From positions 61,234,181 to 61,298,180 of the forward strand of contig NC_058340.1 of NCBI RefSeq assembly GCF_905475395.1: a stretch of 64,000 bases of DNA, given 5' to 3'. The position numbers and the translations under genes are program-made. Shown in pieces: positions 46,705 to 58,080 of this stretch. Within the stretch, counting starts at the first letter, position 1. Each line of letters opens with the position of its first letter. This stretch comes from Chrysoperla carnea. Lineage: Eukaryota > Arthropoda > Insecta > Neuroptera > Chrysopidae. Below the pieces are notes generated by a model. It saw only the letters and a list, made by a program, of their open reading frames with translations, was not told the DNA's origin and searched no databases.

Positions 46705-49700
46705 AGAGCCCGGATAATTTGATTCCATTAATTCATGTAAACGTAATTATTGATGATAAAATGAAAATAAAAGCAGTGTATGACTCAGGATCTAACGTGA
46801 GTCTAATTAATCAAAGAGTTGTAGATGTATTAAAAACAAGTTTGTTAAAGCATAACACTGCATTCAAGACAATTAATGGTTTCAATTTTAGTTCGGCCCG
46901 GGCAAACATAAAGCTTAAAATTGGAAATATTACAAACAATTTGAATACTTTTGTAGTTAAAAATTCAGAATTTTCTTATGACCTGTTACTAGGTTTAGAT
47001 GCTATTAAAAAATTTAAACTAATTCAAGACGAGAATTTAAACATATACCAAAAACCTAAAAATGATGAGATGCTCCAAATAAGAAGTAATCAAAATCAGA
47101 AGAAATCTTGTGAAATTTCTAACAAAATAATTACAAATGAAAATAAAGAAGATAAAGAAAATGTAAAGAAAGAAGATAATATAGATGTAAAGAAAGAAGA
47201 TAATAAAGATGTCAATAAAGAAGATAATAGAGATGTAAAGAGAGAAGATAATAGAGATGTAAAGAAAGAAGATAATAAAGATGTTAAAAATTTTAATAAA
47301 GAAGGTAAAATCAATGATAATGAAAAAGAAGAGAAAAACACTGAAAATATTAGAATTTACCATCAAGAAGAAACTAATGAAAATCAGTTCAAACCTAAAT
47401 TAGATCACATAGATGGATATGAAAAAAAAGTAGAACTTTTAAATATTATTGAAAATCACAAGAAAATTTTTGCCAAAAATAAATTTGATGTCGGTAAAGT
47501 AAAGTCTAGAGAGGCCGAAATAAAGTTAATGAGAGATGAATATGTTACGGCCCGCCCTTATAAATGTTCTATACCAGATGAACGTGAAATCAAAGATCAA
47601 GTACAGAAGTTACTAGCATCCGATCTAATAGAGGAATCTGATTCACCGTTCGCATCACCGGTAACACTCGCATATAAAAAAGAAGATGGAAGAAAATCAA
47701 GGCTTTGCATCGATTTTAGAAACTTAAATAAAATAACTATCCCAGAGTGCTACCCATTTCCAACAATAAATGATATAACGGAAAAAGTTTCGAAATGTAA
47801 ATACTTTACTGTTGTTGATATAAACTCCGCTTTTTGGTGTATTAGGTTAAAAGAAAAGGACCGTGAGAAAACTTCTTTCGTTACAAAGTACGGGAAATTT
47901 ATGTTCAAAGTATTACCTTTTGGATTGAAAAATGCTCCTGCAATCTTTCAACGCATACTTTCAAATATTATAAGACGAAATAACCTAGATGAGTTTTGCG
48001 TCAACTACATGGATGACTGTCTTATTTTCTCACGCAATTGGAAAGATCACATGCAACATATCTCAAGATTTCTTGAAGTAATAGGAGAAGAAGGATTTAA
48101 ATTAAAGCTCGAAAAGTGTAAATTTGCAGCCCAATCGGTTAAGTATCTTGGCCATTACATTGAAGAAAATAAAATATCACCAGCACAAGAAAATTTAAAG
48201 GCAATAAAAAATTTGAAAAGACCTACAGATAAATCTGGGGTTCGAAGTGTTCTAGGAACAATAAATTACTTTATAAAATATATCGATCATAGTGCTCAAA
48301 AATTTGAGCCCCTTCACAGATTGCTGAAAAAAAATACTGAATTTATTTGGACGGAAGAATGTGAACGCAGCTTCTCCATGATCAAAGAATATCTGTGTTC
48401 CCGTCCAATTTTATCAATTTATGATGTCGAAAAAGATGTTTACATTGACACAGACGCTAGTCAAAAAGGACTTGGAGCGACTTTGAGGCAACCACAGTCA
48501 GATGGTCTATTACACCCTGTAGCTTATTTTTCTAGAAAACTGTCAGAAAGAGAAAAGAAAATGGAAACGATTCATTTAGAATGCAAGGCGATAAAAGAAG
48601 CCATTAAATACTGGAAATACTATCTTATTGGACGCAAGTTTTTCGTTTGTAGTGACCATAAACCATTGGAAAATTTAAGAACAAAGTCACGAACTGATGA
48701 GATTCTTGGCGATCTGGTCCACTACTTGTCACAATTTAATTTCCAGATAATATATAAAAAAGGAAAAGAAAATATTATCGCTGATTTACTATCACGGCAA
48801 CCAGTTTTAGAATATTTCGAAAATGAAGATGTCATTCAAGTGGTCAATTTTATAGAATTGTCTGAAATAAAGAGGGATCAATATGAAAATCAAAGAGAAC
48901 TTACAACTGCAAAGGGAACTGAGCGTAGACACGATATTATATTTAAGATGTTAAAAGGAAGAAAGCGGATTTTTGTATCGGAAAAGTTAGGCCTTGAAAT
49001 AATTAACAAGTTGCACAATCACTATGGTCACATTGGTGTTGCACAAATGAGAAACAAAATACGACAACACTACTATTTCAAAAATTTAGATAAACTTATC
49101 ATTGACTTTTGTAAAGGCTGTGTGACATGTAGGCAAAGTAAAACTCGCCGAGGAAGATTGATTGGAAAATTGTCAAGAATTGGACCTGCAACAGAACCCT
49201 ATGAAATATTGTCCATAGATACAGTGGGTGGTTTTGCCGGAAATAAGTCTATAAAGAAATTTATGCACATACTAGTGGATCATTTTAGCAGGTATGCTTG
49301 GATTTCTACTACAAAAAGCCAATGCGCAAAAGATTTTATAAATCTTATACATCCGATCGCTAAAAATAATAAAATAAAGTTGATTCTTGCCGATCAATAT
49401 ACTGGACTAAATTCCGTAGAACTCAAAAATTACCTAAATAGAAGAGGTATCCAACTTGTTTTTACAAGCATAGATTGTGCAAGTTCAAATGGTCTCAACG
49501 AACGTTTAAATCAAACTCTAGTTAATAGAATTAGGTGTAAAATTATTGATGGAGATAAACGAGCATGGCCTACGATTGCTGCTGAATGTGTTGAAAATTA
49601 TAACTCAACGATTCATAGCTCTACTAACTATGAGCCACAATATCTGCTCCTAGGCAAGAAATCAAACATTTCGCCAATATATGAACCACCTAGTGATTTA

Positions 49701-50009
49701 GCTGAAGACCGCCAGCAAGCTTTCATTAATTCATCCAGAAGTTTTATGGAAAATAAAAAAAGAGTTGACAAAAATCGAACAACTTTTCAATTTGAAATTG
49801 GAGATCTTGTGTACGTAGAGAATGGGAACAAATTAAATCGCAATAAAATGGACAAAGTTCGCCTTGGGCCTTTTAAAATATTAAGCCGGATTTCATCTTC
49901 GTTTTATGAAGTTGATTGTGGCAAGAAAAGAAGTGAATCAAATTATTTTCATAGCAGTAAGCTGTCACCTTTTACTTCGCAAAAAATGACTTCGGGGGGG
50001 AAGGTGTAA
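46686..50009 (+). CDS. pol: Pol polyprotein: protease, RT, RNase H, integrase
   Basis: Open from 46686 (a stop precedes it) to TAA at 50007-50009 inside the 3' LTR. It has no ATG near its start and is reached by -1 frameshifting from gag. Numbering from 46719 as residue 1: aspartic protease DSG 22-24 with LLLGLD 89-94; a Lys/Asp-rich spacer with KKEDNxDV repeats about 149-190; RT with LCIDFRNLN 329-337, VVD 365-367 and YMDD 430-433; RNase H with DTDAS 577-581, E621, SDH 645-647 and ADLLSR 688-693; integrase zinc finger H766/H771/C801/C804; D834, D892, E928 (35 residues between the last two); then a GPY/F-like module (LGPFKILSR) near 1049-1057. All catalytic residues are present. The second integrase motif reads ADQYTG, unlike the common D-x-G. 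Confidence 0.95.
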   Translation, partial: PKFFKLESPDNLIPLIHVNVIIDDKMKIKAVYDSGSNVSLINQRVVDVLKTSLLKHNTAFKTINGFNFSSARANIKLKIGNITNNLNTFVVKNSEFSYDLLLGLDAIKKFKLIQDENLNIYQKPKNDEMLQIRSNQNQKKSCEISNKIITNENKEDKENVKKEDNIDVKKEDNKDVNKEDNRDVKREDNRDVKKEDNKDVKNFNKEGKINDNEKEEKNTENIRIYHQEETNENQFKPKLDHIDGYEKKVELLNIIENHKKIFAKNKFDVGKVKSREAEIKLMRDEYVTARPYKCSIPDEREIKDQVQKLLASDLIEESDSPFASPVTLAYKKEDGRKSRLCIDFRNLNKITIPECYPFPTINDITEKVSKCKYFTVVDINSAFWCIRLKEKDREKTSFVTKYGKFMFKVLPFGLKNAPAIFQRILSNIIRRNNLDEFCVNYMDDCLIFSRNWKDHMQHISRFLEVIGEEGFKLKLEKCKFAAQSVKYLGHYIEENKISPAQENLKAIKNLKRPTDKSGVRSVLGTINYFIKYIDHSAQKFEPLHRLLKKNTEFIWTEECERSFSMIKEYLCSRPILSIYDVEKDVYIDTDASQKGLGATLRQPQSDGLLHPVAYFSRKLSEREKKMETIHLECKAIKEAIKYWKYYLIGRKFFVCSDHKPLENLRTKSRTDEILGDLVHYLSQFNFQIIYKKGKENIIADLLSRQPVLEYFENEDVIQVVNFIELSEIKRDQYENQRELTTAKGTERRHDIIFKMLKGRKRIFVSEKLGLEIINKLHNHYGHIGVAQMRNKIRQHYYFKNLDKLIIDFCKGCVTCRQSKTRRGRLIGKLSRIGPATEPYEILSIDTVGGFAGNKSIKKFMHILVDHFSRYAWISTTKSQCAKDFINLIHPIAKNNKIKLILADQYTGLNSVELKNYLNRRGIQLVFTSIDCASSNGLNERLNQTLVNRIRCKIIDGDKRAWPTIAAECVENYNSTIHSSTNYEPQYLLLGKKSNISPIYEPPSDLAEDRQQAFINSSRSFMENKKRVDKNRTTFQFEIGDLVYVENGNKLNRNKMDKVRLGPFKILSRISSSFYEVDCGKKRSESNYFHSSKLSPFTSQKMTSGGKV
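46695..46701 (+). promoter_or_regulatory. -1 ribosomal frameshift heptamer TTTAAAC between gag and pol
   Basis: In gag frame the bases read T TTA AAC followed at once by TAG, a canonical X XXY YYZ slippery site. Slipping one base back reads TTT AAA CTA, which is the pol frame, open from 46686. A downstream stimulatory structure was not identified by eye. Confidence 0.88.
47160..47290 (+). repeat. 24-bp tandem repeats coding KKEDNxDV in Pol
   Basis: About five imperfect 24-bp units between protease and RT encode charged octapeptides (DVKKEDNK, DVNKEDNR, DVKREDNR). The period keeps the frame open and creates hydrophobic ORFs on the opposite strand that are not genes. Confidence 0.8.
49994..50004 (+). 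promoter_or_regulatory. polypurine tract
   Basis: GGGGGGGAAGG directly abuts the TG of the 3' LTR, the expected site for plus-strand priming. It is also translated as the last codons of pol. Confidence 0.85.
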
Positions 50010-50276
50010 ATTATTATCACTTCCATAGTGATATAATTGTTTACTTTTGTTTCAATTGACATACCTGAACTAAAGATTTTTATAATTTATATTGTGTTAG
50101 AATCATAAACGTTTATTAGTGGACATTCTATTAAATAACGTTGTAATTTAATTTATTCCTTTCAGGTATGTTTTTGTTTGTAAATTTAGTGTAATTCCTT
50201 TATATAATTTTGTCAATATATTCCTTTCAGGATTAAATACAATCTCGTTATTTATTCAATAAATTAATAACTTACA
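50005..50276 (+). repeat. 3' LTR (272 bp)
   Basis: Identical to the 5' LTR. The pol stop codon TAA (50007-50009) lies inside its first five bases. AATAAA at 50258-50263 would serve as the polyadenylation signal. Confidence 0.95.
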
Positions 50277-50499
50277 TATATTAAAATTTTTTAATTAAAG
50301 AAAATGATTTTATTACCTATAATTTGTATTATTTTGAAGTGTTTTGTATTATTTTAATCGTATTTCCTTCGTGCAACATAAAAATGCATTAATCTAATCA
50401 AAAAAATAGTTTTGTTATTAATCAACTATATAATTGAAGTGTTCATATTTAATATTAGGTATTATTATTAATTTAGCTTTATGCATATCTACATATTTT

Positions 50500-51434
50500 T
50501 ATACAATGCGTATTTGTAATATGCAAGGTATACTAAGTTTAGTCCCTAGTTTATAACGCTTAAAAATATTGATTCTACCAACAAAATTTTGGTATAGGTG
50601 TTTATAAAATCACCTAATTAGTCCATTTTCGGTTGTCTGTCCATCTGTCTTTCAACACGATTATTCAAAAACGAAAAAAGATATCAAGCTGAAATTTTTT
50701 TAGCGTGCTCAAGACAAAAAAAAGTGAATTTGAATTCGTAAATGAGCCATGTAGGTCAGTTGAGTTTTCTTGTAATCCGTTAGAGATAAAAAACGTTTAA
50801 ATTTAAAAAATGTTCCTTATAAAAAAAATAAACAATGTGTTTGAAACATTTTTTCGTTAAAATCACTATTTATCCGTGAGGGAGCAAAGTAGGACAAAAC
50901 TTTGGTGGCAATTTTCTCCAAAAATATAAAAAAAGGAAATTGAAAATTTGCTGGTAGCATCAACAACTATGTTTTGAGAAACATTCTTGAAAACGAAAAA
51001 TTATAGAAAATACTTTCAATTTTCGAAAACCAAAACAAATGATGTCCGAAAGGCCGCCATAATTTTTACAGCGTACTCAGGACGTTAAAAGTGAGGTCGA
51101 GTTCGTAAATGAGCAACATAGTTCAATTGGGTCTTGAGTCCGTAGGACCCATCTTGTAAACTGTTAAAGATAGAACAAAAGTTTAAATGTAATAAATATT
51201 CCTTGTTAAAAAATAAGTAAATAACCAACTTTTGTTTGAAACATTTGTTTGTAAACATCACTGTTTACCCGTGAGGACGCAAATTAGGCGTAAATTGTAT
51301 AGTATGTATTACATGGGGATATCAGTTATGTATGTGTGACATGTATAGGTATATGTGTAATGTGATAGAGTAATCAACACTACCTATGCATGATATTTCA
51401 ACAATTAACTCAGTCAATTGTTTGTTTTCACTTG
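50500..51434 (+). mobile_element. family 4 copy, plus orientation
   Basis: Matches the left arm of the 10585 element (CAAGGTATACTAAGTTTAGT onward) and then a second, subterminal module (GCGTACTCAGGACG to CAATTGTTTG). The first 560 bp are inverted relative to 54885-55461. It starts about 220 bp after the LTR element. Confidence 0.65.
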
Positions 51435-51699
51435 TTTTTTTTTTTTTTAATTTAATTTTATCTAGACATGAAGTGTAGCATACACCCACTTGATAGATGC
51501 AAGTAAAATGCATTATCATTTTTATTTCGAGAATGTTATTGTATTCTAGAATCTAAAGTCACACCATTTTTAAGGAATTTCTTCTCTATACATGTAGTCT
51601 CTAATGGTCGCGATGTAAGTTCTCTCTCAAAGAAATAGGGTTTCGCTAATTATTATTTTTTCCATTTTCAGAATTTCTCTTTCATTGAAGATTTACGTA

Positions 51700-51810
51700 T
51701 AAATCTCTATATATTATAAATTGCGAAAGTAAGCATGTTTGTTTGTTTGTTACGGTTTCACGCTAAAACTAGTTTGAGTTTATTTTTAAGATTTCAATGG
51801 AAAAGTTCGA
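51700..51810 (+). repeat. Helitron-like 5' end fragment
   Basis: TCTCTATATATTATAAATTG then GCATGTTTGTTTGTTTGTTACGG and ACGCTAAAAC resemble common insect Helitron left ends. No matching right end was located nearby. Confidence 0.35.
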
Positions 51811-52159
51811 AATATTTCTGAATCAGAGCTCGGAGATATTTAATTTTACTCCACTTTAAAAGTTTAAAATTTCATCACTCCGATAAAGTTCTGATATGAA
51901 ATCCTGCTTATTACTCATAACATGCCGGTCTATACTTGAAGAATGAGTTTTTTTTTCTTATGTTTGAGTTTTACTTAGAACTTAATTTTTTTAATTTAAT
52001 TATCTTGGTATTTGTTAAACCACTTTTGCTTTTGAGATTAATTAATTATTACAAATAATATAATTATTATAGTTATTTAAAGTGCATATTCTGAGAATAT
52101 TTCTGTCTGTAATTGTACTATATTATATTGATGTCATTTTAGATATTATGAATTGTATA

Positions 52160-52225
52160 TTTCGAGTGGAGATCGAAACCATAACCCTCTCTGAACCACC
52201 GATTTCCCAACTGAACTACCAAAGC
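52160..52225 (-). pseudogene. tRNA-like remnant (SINE head or tRNA pseudogene)
   Basis: The minus strand reads TTTGGTAGTTCAGTTGGG (A-box-like) and GGTTTCGATCTCC (B-box-like) within about 65 nt. The acceptor-stem ends do not pair and the length is short for a tRNA. Confidence 0.4.
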
Positions 52226-52344
52226 TGTATGATCAAATTATAGATTTCTCGCTATATAGATAGAAAAAGTTTCAATCTAGTATTTGAAAAATAAGGATAT
52301 TTATGTTTTAAATTGAGCGTGAGTAAAATACTCATAACACGAGT

Positions 52345-52600
52345 GCTTACGGGCATGATGTCTAAAAATGTGCTAGAAGTTTTTTTTAACACAAGAAAAA
52401 TTGCAAAAGATATAAACAATTAAAGATGAAAAAAAAGGTATTTCATCTTTCTCCAATATTTCACAAAATATTTTCATATAATAAATTTTAAGATCCTTAA
52501 AGAGAAGGAATTTTCCAATTAAAACTCCCACTTCCGGAAGTCTACCTCCATTATTTATAATTTTAATTTAACTCTGAAAATAGGTCTTTTCGCGTAAGAT
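52345..52600 (+). repeat. direct repeat pair, copy 1
   Basis: Shares GATGTCTA, GCAAAAGATATAAACAATTA, CCATTATTTATAA and TAGGTCTTTTCGC in order with 54450-54660, with small insertions. Confidence 0.5.
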
Positions 52601-54449
52601 TGCTGTTATATCGTCAAAAACGAGTATCTCACACTAAATAATTTGGTAATTTTTTAGGTGCTGAAAAACGATTCTAGAACATTTTTCTAGCTATCATTCC
52701 GAATTCATCAAGCTATCAAACGTATTTTTACGACTAGTATTTCTATATTTCACCAAATTGAACTTGTCGATTAGACTATATAATATTTACAAACGCTAAA
52801 AATGATAGAAAAGATATTGATTTTTCTATTTTTAGTTCTTTTATTTGCCTAACCAGAGCTAAATATTGAAAATATACAAAAGTATAAAAGTCAAAACTTT
52901 TAGACAATAATAACAATACAATAAATCAATAATAAATATTGATGAATAAATGTGTAAATATTATTTTAAAATAGATTAATGATTTTTATCTTTGGTCTTC
53001 TAATAATGATTATTAAGTACCATTAGGAAATTTAAGTATTAAAAGTTTAAAAATATTCCTACAGTCAAGTAATTTATATTTATAAAAAAACTCGATATTG
53101 GCAATGTCCCTTCACTAAAGGTTGTATTTCTCCCTCACTAAGTACTTTTTGCATTAGATAGATTAAATTTAATTTCTGTTTTTTCATGTTTTTGAAAATA
53201 TGAAATAGATATTTACATAAAAATTAAGAACGGGACTGAAGTATTAACACTACCAATTCGTTGTGTGCGTAGTAATGGTAGGGGCAATAAAATCGATGCC
53301 AGGCAGCGCTTCCAGTAAAAAATTTTGGCGATAAAGGAGACTATTATTACTAATTTACATGTTAATGTTATAGACAATGTCAAATTAAAATTATTGAAAA
53401 AAAAAAAAACTAATTAATTAAACTTGTTGCATTAAAAATTGTGAAAATAAGAAATCAAATTTCACAAATATTATTTTTCAAATGTAAATTATCATAATTA
53501 TTTATTAAATTTTCAATGTAAGTCATAAATGCAATCCATACAATTATGTATGCAGCCATACAATTTTATAATTAAAAGTAGTGTATCGTTACCATGGAAA
53601 CGCCTCCAATAAAACTCACGCACGGTGCGAATATAGGCACTTTCTGAACATTATACTTAATTAGAATACAAATTTTTAACAGTATTTTTAGGCCTGATCC
53701 CAGGTAGTTAGGCGGAATAGTCAGATGAGCAATGTCTATCGAATCGTGAAAAATATGTTATTTTGGTTTTTAAAATAATGAAAAGGATGCTGGGAAGTTA
53801 ACAGCCCCCCAAGGGATTTACCTAAGCTTACATGCTAACTAAACTTACCTGGAAGGGCTGTACAGAGTCACAAAATCGTCAAAAAACTGCTTTGCCCCCT
53901 CTGTTTCCTTCTAAATTACTGAAATCAACTCCTGTTCATAAATCGTGTTCTAAGAGAATATGCAACAGATTTATAACAACAACTCCGGTTCCCTTCTCCC
54001 ATTGATATTCGATACAGTACATAAGTCTATATTTTCGAGAAAACTATGGCTAAAAATATAATTGCAGTATAATGCTTTCGAAAAATGATTAATATTTTTA
54101 TCACAAATTCAATTAATTTCTAAGTTTTGTTGACAATTCGGATTAAAAAGACTCTTAATTTGTAGGTTAAAATACTTAAGGAAAAATATTTATGCGAATC
54201 GTCATTTTTACTAAGATTAGGAATTTATTTACGAAAATAATTGATTTGATTGATTGATTTTTAACCTACGACGGAAAATAGAATAACATAATCTGTATTA
54301 AAGCTCGACTAATTTTAACAGCGACCGTAGAATCACTTATTAAATTCGTATGAATACCATATTCTTCGATATAATCTATACCCATAAATTTAACGCTAAT
54401 AGCCTAGTCAACAAGTTCAAATTAGTATAATATATAGCTCGTTGGATCC

Positions 54450-54660
54450 GGAATGATGTCTAGAAAAATGTATTGAAAGCGTTTTTCAGCACACAAAAAA
54501 TTGCAGAAATTACAGACAATTAAAGATAAAAAAAAAATATTTCGTTTTTCGCCAATATTTCATATAAATTTTCGCCAACATATTAATATTTAAGAAATTT
54601 AAATCCATTATTTATAAATTTAATTTAACGCTGAAAATAGATGTCTTTTCGCATCATTTT
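54450..54660 (+). repeat. direct repeat pair, copy 2
   Basis: Counterpart of 52345-52600 in the same orientation, shorter by about 45 bp. Confidence 0.5.
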
Positions 54661-54768
54661 TAGAGTATAATAGTTTTTTTAATTGATTTTGAAATCAGCA
54701 ATTTTTACAGCTTTTTTATGGTGTGCGCACTAGTAAACAAGATATATACTTTATCCATAATGTTAATA

Positions 54769-55461
54769 AGACAAGTGAAAACAAAGAATTGACTGAGCTA
54801 ACTGTTGAAATATCCTGTTTAGAAAGTGTTAAATGCTTACATTATTTTTAATAAATTAGAAAAGTTACAAAAACCAACACTGTTATCGCGGCCTTTCAGA
54901 CACCATTTGTTTTGGTTTTCGAAAAATTCGAAAATTGAAAGTATTTTCTAAAATTTTTTTTCGTTTTCAAGTATGTTTCACAAGACCACTACTTGAAGCT
55001 ACGTGCAAATTTTCAACATCACATTTTTATAGTTTTTTAGAAAATTGACACCAAAGTTTCATCAAATTTGCGCCCTTACGGATAAATAGTGATCTTAACA
55101 AAAAATGTTTCAAACAGAAGTTGTTTATTGTTTTATAAGGAACATTTTTTACATTTAGACTTTCGTTCTATCTCTAACGGTTTACAAGGAAAATCAATTG
55201 AATGACCTACGTTGCTCATTTACGAATTCAAACTCATTTTTTACGTCTTGAGCACTCTAAAAATTTCAGCTTGATATCTCTTTTCGTTTTTGATTTATTG
55301 TGTTCACGGACAGACGGATGCACAACCGGAAATTGACTTATCAAGTGATCTTATGAACTCTTATACCAAAATTTTCCTCGTATCATCAATATTTCTAAGC
55401 ATTAAAAAATTGGGACTAAAATTAGTATACCTTGATATATATTACATATATACAGGGTATA
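54769..55461 (-). mobile_element. family 4 copy, minus orientation
   Basis: Reverse-orientation copy ending TATATACAGGGTATA. It contains the block found inverted at 50970-51060. Confidence 0.65.
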
Positions 55462-56255
55462 ATGAATGATATATATCTCATATATCTAGGATATTAAAAA
55501 GTATACAAAATTCAACAGTCTTGAAATCAACTTTTTTGTGATGATTGCTACTTAACTCTTATAAACTTTTTCGCACCGTGCGTGAGTTTTTTTGGAGGTG
55601 TTTCCATGGTAAAGATACACTACTTTAATTTGAATTATATTATATTATAGAATTGTATGGATGCATATATAATTGTATGGATTGCATTTATGACTTACAT
55701 TGAAAATTTAATATTATTGTCTCACAAATTTAAATAAATAATTATGATAATTTACATTTGAAAAATAATATTTGTGCAATTTGATTTCTTATTTTCACAA
55801 TTTTTAATGCATTAAGTTTAATAAATTAGTGTTTTTCAATAAATTTAATTTGAGAATTACAAATTAGTCATAACAGTCTCCTTTAACGCCAAAATTTTTC
55901 GCTGGAAGCGCTGGCATCGATTTTATTGTCCCTACCATGACTACGCACACAACGATATTACATCATTTTCAATTTTCTTTTTCGCTTAAAAAAAGAAGAA
56001 AACACAACTCTTGGATTTTATCATACCAATGAAAATGTATTAAATATTTTTATTGGATATACAAAGACTTTGACGCCAAAATGTTATTGAATATACCTTT
56101 TCTATTAATTTACAATATTTACCAATATTGTAATTTTTAAAGTCTAGACATTAATATAACTTTGTAAAACTAATATTTTATATATAAATATTATTATTTT
56201 TTCATTTAAAAAAAAATTGTATTCTGGTCATACTTAATAATATGACTCCAATTCC

Positions 56256-56295
56256 AAGGCTTACAAAATATGTTATCACCTATTTTGTAAGCCTT
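56256..56295. repeat. perfect 15-bp hairpin
   Basis: AAGGCTTACAAAATA and its exact inverse TATTTTGTAAGCCTT flank a 10-base loop. Confidence 0.8.
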
Positions 56296-57732
56296 CTTTT
56301 ATAATGTTGACTTCAAAAAGATAACTAGCAAATGTTTGTCGAGACTCTGTTCTGATCTAAAATAAGTTAAGAGATTTGATATGAGTGGACCGACACCTTG
56401 GCGGCAATCTGATAAGATTTTTGTATGATAAAGTAGAATGTTTATCTTAATTTTGTGATTATTTATGGTCAGACAATAAAATTTGACTAAAATTTAACTT
56501 GAATTGAAGTAGGGACATGTATTTACAAAAAACACTTCTACAAAAAGTGTAAAAGTTATTTCCAATCATATTTACTGTCAATTTGAGACCATTCATGATA
56601 ATCTTGTTTTATCTCTTATAAAATTCCTTTTTCCATAATTTTTGTACAGTACACATTGATATAAAGTTTGATCGAGATCTTCAAATCCAATATTATTCAA
56701 AGGTCTTCATAAAATTAGTTTTACTTCATACTCGCTTTATGTTCGTTAATGGTCGTTATGGTTATATGGTCGTTAAACTGACATGTTTAAGCCGTAGATC
56801 TAAGAAAACGGCTCATGAAATATGTAGGCCACTATGTACATTTATTTTTTAATGAACATAATAAGAGAGAATAATAGTTGCCTACAAAAGTATTGGGTCG
56901 TTTGGTGTGACCTCCACCCCCAACATGTTGGAAAAACGAGGGTATGAAAATTTATGAACAACCGGCTAATTTTTACACAATTTTTTAATAAATATAAGTA
57001 AAATTCAATTTACATACTGGCCTATATGTTTTATTATGCTAACGCTACAATTTCCAAAGTTTTCGTTAGTAAAAATGTTGTAGATTACACTGAAATGAAG
57101 CCACTCACGAAGTTTTGTGAGTGTGTTTGTCCCAAACTCATACCCCTCTGTACTGTAGACCATTTCTTTGTTTCGCAGGTTAAAAAACAGGGATAAAGCC
57201 TCCTTAGGGTAAAATAATTTTACCTACAGTCTTTCTATTTTATGTTGAGGCTTCATGAAAGCCATGCCCGGCACTAGCTTATCGTAATATTAGAAACTTA
57301 TCATAGTACCGGATTATAAAGTGTTATTTTAGGAAACGCATTGATAATATAAATTTCATACTATAATATAGATTATAGAACAAGTATAAAATTTTATAAA
57401 AGTATCATCGATAAGTCTAAAACTCTAAAACAATTTCAGGTATCTACAATTAATATTCAAATTACTCTAACATATTGTCACGTGCGGGTCTTATGACCAC
57501 ATATCTACAATTCAACCCCTTCCATTATAAAATATGCTAATATTATGAGGGTTCGTATGTGTTATTAAGGTAGGTATATAATTGTTTACATATGTTTACA
57601 AATTAATAATTAATTTTTTGTATTGTAGTTATATTCATAAAATCATCATTTTTACATTAAAATATATTATTAAAAATGTACCCCATTTCATTCTTACATC
57701 ATTTAAATTATGTAGAAAATATTAATGATATA

Positions 57733-57765
57733 CTAGCTCGACCCGCGCGGAAGTTTCGTAGTACC
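57733..57765 (-). repeat. Helitron-like 3' end fragment (minus strand)
   Basis: The minus strand reads CCGCGCGGGTCGAGCTAG then T, similar to the end at 4661. A related sequence is at 25088-25108. Confidence 0.35.
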
Positions 57766-57974
57766 TTTGGCTGGAAACAGCTAGAGAAATAACAAATAAA
57801 TGATAATTTACTTTTTTTATTTATAGGCAATTTTATCACAGATATGATATACAAAATACATAAATAACTAAATTAAATCATAATATTATTTCTCTAACCA
57901 ATTTTTCCTAAGCGGTAAACTTTAAGACTGTGATTTTTCGCTATTAGTCAGAACGATAAGGTTTATAATGAAAG

Positions 57975-58080
57975 GTAAATAGAATTTGATAAAGGAATAA
58001 GAAAGATTTCGCGTGGACTGGAAAAACCAGGCTACAGAAATAATATATAAGATAAAGACGATTTATATACATTTGTAATA
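57975..58080 (+). repeat. dispersed repeat shared with 26350-26460
   Basis: Second copy of the GAATTTGATAAAGGAATAAG repeat. The open frames on both strands at 58063-58285 show no family features. Confidence 0.4.

Larger units (their letters stand above)
45259..50276 (+). mobile_element. intact Ty3/gypsy-type LTR retrotransposon (5,018 bp)
   Basis: Both ends are TG...CA LTRs of 272 bp that are identical by eye, bounded by a TATA target duplication (45255-45258 and 50277-50280). Internal order: short primer region, gag, -1 frameshift, then pol as protease, RT, RNase H, integrase, which is the Ty3/gypsy order. There is no third ORF and so no envelope. The G-rich polypurine tract abuts the 3' LTR. 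Identical LTRs and open frames imply a recent insertion that may still be competent. The element's clade within Ty3/gypsy was not determined. Confidence 0.95.
53259..55954. mobile_element. inverted-arm pair, family 6 (possible 2.7-kb element)
   Basis: Arms 53259-53630 and 55571-55954 are inverted copies (ACCATGGAAACGCCTCCAAT, TTGTGTGCGTAG, GCGCTTCCAG and more). The 1.94-kb interior holds a family 4 copy and a repeat shared with 52345 but no coding frame. A lone inner end occurs at 8077-8132. Confidence 0.6.

Noticed and set aside
46719..46721. Independent start of pol at 46719
   Set aside because: The codon is TTG, and the frame is open upstream to 46686, where frameshifting from gag explains expression.
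47037..47366. Hydrophobic minus-strand frames within pol
   Set aside because: They arise from the A/G-rich 24-bp coding repeats of Pol. The plus strand has clear domains.
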